A stretch of DNA of 64,000 bases from Friedmanniella luteola (lineage in GTDB: Bacteria; Actinomycetota; Actinomycetes; Propionibacteriales; Propionibacteriaceae). Shown here in pieces: positions 61,423-64,000 of this stretch (position 1 is its first letter; each line of letters opens with the position of its first letter). The position numbers and the translations under genes are program-made. Location: positions 3,472,001 through 3,536,000 of the forward strand of contig NZ_LT629749.1 in assembly GCF_900105065.1 (NCBI RefSeq), given 5' to 3'. The notes beneath the pieces are model-generated. The model saw only the letters and a program-made list of their open reading frames with translations, made no database searches and was not told the DNA's origin.

Positions 61423-62360
61423 GCGAGCACCTCCTCACCAAGGACCAGGCCTCCGCCGCCTTCAGCGCGGCGCAGCCGCCCGTGCTGACGGTGACCGCCG
61501 GCGCCGGCGACCGGATCACCTTCGAGACCGACGACCTCGCCTACGCGCAGATGGAGGAGTTCGGCGACCTCGCCCGGGTCACCGCCACCATCAACCCGGT
61601 CACCGGTCCGGTCTTCGTCCAGGGCGCCGAGCCGGGCGACGTGCTGGCCGTGACGATCCACGACATCGCGCTGGCCGAGCAGGGCTGGTCGGTGTCCATC
61701 CCGGGCGCGGGCGCCCTCGCCGCCCGGATGGGGCCGGACTTCTTCGTCCGGCGCATCCCCGTCGTCGACGGGCGCGCGCAGCTGACGTCCACCCTCGACT
61801 GCGCCGTCGCGCCGATGATCGGCTGCCTGGGCCTCGCCCCGGCCGACCGGGACGGCTCGACGGTGATGCCGACCCTGCCCACCGGCGGCAACATGGACCT
61901 CACCGACGCGGGCCCGGGGACGACGGTCTACCTGCCGGTGCAGGTGCCGGGGGCCCTGCTCAGCGTCGGGGACATCCACGCGGTGATGGCGCGCGGGGAG
62001 TCCTCGTTCGTGGCCATCGAGATCGCCGGTCGGGCCACCGTCAGCGTCGACGTGGTCAAGGGTCGGAGCATCCGGGGCCCGCAGCTGGACACCGGCACCG
62101 AGTACGTCTGCGTCGGCCTCGGCGACCCGGTGCAGGAGTCGATCACGATGGCGTACGAGTCGCTGTTCTCGGTGCTCGTCGACGAGCGGGGCTGGGACCC
62201 GCACGACGCCTACGTGGTGATGAGCGCGCTCGCGCCGACCGAGCTCGGCGGGCCGACCGGGTCGGTGGACCCCGACCCGCTGCACCCGTTCCGCGCGGTG
62301 GGCGCCGTCACCCTGGCCCGCATCGCCAAGGACGTGCTGGAGGCGGGCGCCCGGCGCTGA
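61419..62360 (+). CDS. Acetamidase/formamidase family protein
   Basis: 313 aa. FmdA_AmdA family: NPVTGPVFVQGAEPGDVLAV, GCLGLAPADRDGS, TGGNMDLTDAGPGTTVYLPV and LLSVGDIHAVMARGESSFVA, the last being the strong signature. Hydrolyses short amides to acid and ammonia. GTG overlaps the permease stop (GTGA), so uptake and hydrolysis are coupled. The specific amide is unknown. Confidence 0.92.
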   Translation: MSEHLLTKDQASAAFSAAQPPVLTVTAGAGDRITFETDDLAYAQMEEFGDLARVTATINPVTGPVFVQGAEPGDVLAVTIHDIALAEQGWSVSIPGAGALAARMGPDFFVRRIPVVDGRAQLTSTLDCAVAPMIGCLGLAPADRDGSTVMPTLPTGGNMDLTDAGPGTTVYLPVQVPGALLSVGDIHAVMARGESSFVAIEIAGRATVSVDVVKGRSIRGPQLDTGTEYVCVGLGDPVQESITMAYESLFSVLVDERGWDPHDAYVVMSALAPTELGGPTGSVDPDPLHPFRAVGAVTLARIAKDVLEAGARR

Positions 62361-62428
62361 CCCCGATGACCGTGCGGGTACCGGGTAGGTGATCCTGGGA
62401 AGATCATCCGCAGAGCCGAAGGAGCGAC

Positions 62429-63241
62429 ATGACGACCACCGTCGACACGTCCATCGAGGTCAACCTCCCCGTCCGCACGGTCTACAACCAGTGGACCCAG
62501 TTCGCCGAGTTCCCCCACTTCATGGGCGGCGTGGAGAGCGTCACCCAGCTCGGCGACGACCGCATGCACTGGGTCGCCGAGATCGCCGGCATCAGGCGTG
62601 AGTGGGACGCCCGCGTCCTCGAGCAGGTCCCCGACCAACGCGTCGCGTGGGCGGCCGTCGAGGGCGCCACGAACGCCGGCGCCGTCACCTTCGAGGACCT
62701 GGGTGGTCGCACCAGGGTCAACCTGTTCCTCGAGTACGAGCCCGAGGGCGTGGTCGAGAAGATCGGCGACAAGCTGGACGTCGTCGAGCGCCAGGCCAAG
62801 AACGACCTCGAGCGCTTCAAGGCCTTCGTCGAGGCGGAGGGCTACGCCACCGGCGCCTGGCGCGGGACCGTCGCCGGCGAGGGCCACGTCGGGACGCCCG
62901 GCGTCGAGCGCGCCGCCGCCTCGCGCGGTGACGACGGCAAGGCGGGTGTGACCGGCAAGGCCGTCGCCACCGGGGTGGGCATCGCCGCCGCGGCCGCGGC
63001 CGTCGCGGCCGGCGCGGCCGCCGCCAGCGCCAAGAAGTCGGCGGCCGAGGCCGAGGCCGCGGTCCCGGTCACGCCGCCGGTGCACGAGCCGGTGACGACC
63101 TCCTTCGACGCGACCGAGGCCCCGGCCACCCCCGTCGCCTCCGTGGACCCGCTCGACCCGACGCCGCTGCCCCCGGGCACCGCCGGGGTGCGGACCGACG
63201 GCATGGACGAGCCGACGGGCGCCGGTCGCTCGGACGTCTGA
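62429..63241 (+). CDS. SRPBCC family protein with low-complexity C-terminus
   Basis: 270 aa. Residues 1-145 form a START/SRPBCC-type lipid or polyketide-binding fold (VDTSIEVNLPVRTVYNQWTQ, FPHFMGGVESVTQLG, TRVNLFLEYEPEGVVEKIGD). The remaining 125 residues are Ala- and Pro-rich with one Ala-rich helix (VATGVGIAAAAAAVAAGAAA) and an acidic end. Similar proteins are often stress induced. AAGGAG six bases before ATG 62429; a GGGTAG element lies about 40 bases upstream but is weak evidence of a stress-sigma promoter. Confidence 0.8.
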   Translation: MTTTVDTSIEVNLPVRTVYNQWTQFAEFPHFMGGVESVTQLGDDRMHWVAEIAGIRREWDARVLEQVPDQRVAWAAVEGATNAGAVTFEDLGGRTRVNLFLEYEPEGVVEKIGDKLDVVERQAKNDLERFKAFVEAEGYATGAWRGTVAGEGHVGTPGVERAAASRGDDGKAGVTGKAVATGVGIAAAAAAVAAGAAAASAKKSAAEAEAAVPVTPPVHEPVTTSFDATEAPATPVASVDPLDPTPLPPGTAGVRTDGMDEPTGAGRSDV

Positions 63242-63301
63242 CCTCCGCCGCGCCCACCGGGGGCGGGGAATAGCGGTTCCCGGCCTCCGGTTGGCCCTGG
63301 G

Positions 63302-64000
63302 GTGACGACGCTGCTGAACTCCGCCCCGAACCCCCCCGGCACCCCGACCGGCGACCGGCCGCTGACGCTCTCCGTGCTGGACCTGATCCCCGTGCGCGGG
63401 GGCCAGACGACCGCCGAGGCCCTGCGGGCCACCATCGCGCTGGCCCAGGCCGCCGAGGCCGCCGGCGTGCACCGCTACTGGGTCGCCGAGCACCACAACA
63501 TGGCCGCGGTCGCGTCCACGAACCCGCCCGTCCTGATCGCGATCCTGGCCGCGGCCACCGCCCGGATGAAGATCGGCTCCGGCGGGATGATGCTGCCGAA
63601 CCACGCCCCGCTGGTCGTCGCCGAGCAGTTCGCCCTCCTCGAGGCCGCCCACCCGGGCCGGATCGACCTGGGCATCGGCCGCGCCCCGGGCAGCGACCCG
63701 GTGACCAGCTACGCGCTGCGCCACAACGGGCCCGAGACCGCCGACGCGAACCGGTTCGACGAGGTCGTCGACAACGTGCTGGCCATGCTGGAGCCCGAGG
63801 GCGTCGGCCTCCAGGTGCAGGGCCGCAGCTACCCGCTGCGCGCCACCCCGCAGGCCGTCGGGGTCCCCGAGGTGTGGCTGCTCGGCTCGTCCGACTACTC
63901 GGCCCGGCTCGCCGCGGCCAAGGGCCTCCCCTACGTGTTCGCCCACCACTTCTCGGGCGAGGGCACGGCCCAGATCATGGACCTGTACCGCTCCGGCTTC
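63302..64000 (+). CDS. LLM-class flavin-dependent oxidoreductase (MsnO8-like), 3' truncated
   Basis: The first 233 residues of a luciferase-like monooxygenase. LTLSVLDLIPVRGGQTTAEA is the family opening, with RYWVAEHHNMAAVASTNPPV, IGSGGMMLPNHAPLVVAEQF, IDLGIGRAPGSDP and VWLLGSSDYSARLAAAKG. The MsnO8-type members usually use FMN; F420 use cannot be excluded in a genome with fbiA/fbiB. GTG 63302. The protein continues past the edge. Confidence 0.88.
   Translation, partial: MTTLLNSAPNPPGTPTGDRPLTLSVLDLIPVRGGQTTAEALRATIALAQAAEAAGVHRYWVAEHHNMAAVASTNPPVLIAILAAATARMKIGSGGMMLPNHAPLVVAEQFALLEAAHPGRIDLGIGRAPGSDPVTSYALRHNGPETADANRFDEVVDNVLAMLEPEGVGLQVQGRSYPLRATPQAVGVPEVWLLGSSDYSARLAAAKGLPYVFAHHFSGEGTAQIMDLYRSGF

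Noticed and set aside
1-64000. CRISPR arrays, insertion sequences, prophage or plasmid genes
   Set aside because: No regularly spaced repeats, transposase, integrase, terminase or replication genes were seen on either strand.

Overview
The window is chromosomal DNA of a high-GC actinobacterium. Evidence: very strong G/C bias at third codon positions, a WhiB-family iron-sulfur regulator, coenzyme F420 genes (fbiA/fbiB), an AccD-type carboxylase with a small epsilon subunit, and DUF3499, DUF5719, GtrA, LytR-CpsA-Psr (LCP) and TIGR03089 genes. The gene set suggests Propionibacteriales (Microlunatus/Friedmanniella-like), but that genus-level guess is inference only. I see no transposase, integrase, CRISPR array, rRNA or tRNA. 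The window looks like conserved core chromosome into which sugar-catabolic operons have been set.

Layout. 1-5.2 kb (minus): a two-gene unit of a transglutaminase/DUF2126 protein and a circularly permuted ATP-grasp/alpha-E protein that runs off the left edge. 5.3-10.9 kb (minus): ahcY, a CDF metal transporter, a SIS-domain isomerase-like gene, a Trm112-like gene, manB and DUF3499. 11.2-17.0 kb: a degenerate zincin gene (plus), then DUF5719, a very large GT2 membrane glycosyltransferase and whiB (minus). 17.3-20.9 kb: a membrane protein, then fbiA-fbiB and a DUF3105 gene. 21.1-23.0 kb: manC and a TIGR03089 gene, divergent. 23.0-32.3 kb (minus): a complete myo-inositol catabolic operon iolC-Cgl0158-like-iolB-iolD-iolE-iolG-iolH-like-iolA behind one clear promoter. 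32.5-37.6 kb: a GT2, two LCP proteins, a GAF-like protein and a 56-aa ORF. 37.6-45.2 kb: prfC, then a LacI-controlled sugar module (beta-mannosidase; Gfo/Idh/MocA plus TIM-barrel isomerase; LacI regulator). 45.1-56.4 kb: EI24, purE, purK, GtrA, PH-domain protein, secreted PLD-like protein, birA, accD, accE, DUF937, a membrane protein, an aldo/keto reductase and maf. 56.4-58.1 kb: a saccharopine-dehydrogenase-like reductase and a ChaB/Rho_N protein. 58.1-62.4 kb: a GntR/FCD regulator divergent from a proline-iminopeptidase-like hydrolase, APC permease and acetamidase/formamidase. The right edge holds an SRPBCC protein and a truncated LLM-class flavin oxidoreductase.

The order ahcY ... manB, DUF3499, zincin, whiB, fbiA, fbiB, manC, LCP, TIGR03089 ... 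purE, purK, GtrA, PH, birA, accD, accE, maf follows the known Mycobacterium tuberculosis block from sahH (Rv3248c) to maf (Rv3282), from memory. The inositol operon, beta-mannosidase/LacI module and prfC are interpolations into that backbone.

Regulation that can be read directly: about fourteen genes carry a TANNNT -10 hexamer 6-8 nt before the start codon and no ribosome binding site, the signature of leaderless mRNAs, while genes inside operons have Shine-Dalgarno sequences or overlapping start/stop codons. One operator sequence (TGAACCGGT core) occurs at both the lacI/isomerase divergent region and the beta-mannosidase promoter. A 23-bp inverted repeat lies between the GntR gene and its divergent amide-utilisation operon. 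The iol promoter carries an IolR-like site. iolD has an apparent one-base deletion near its 5' end, between a good start codon and the conserved N-terminus.
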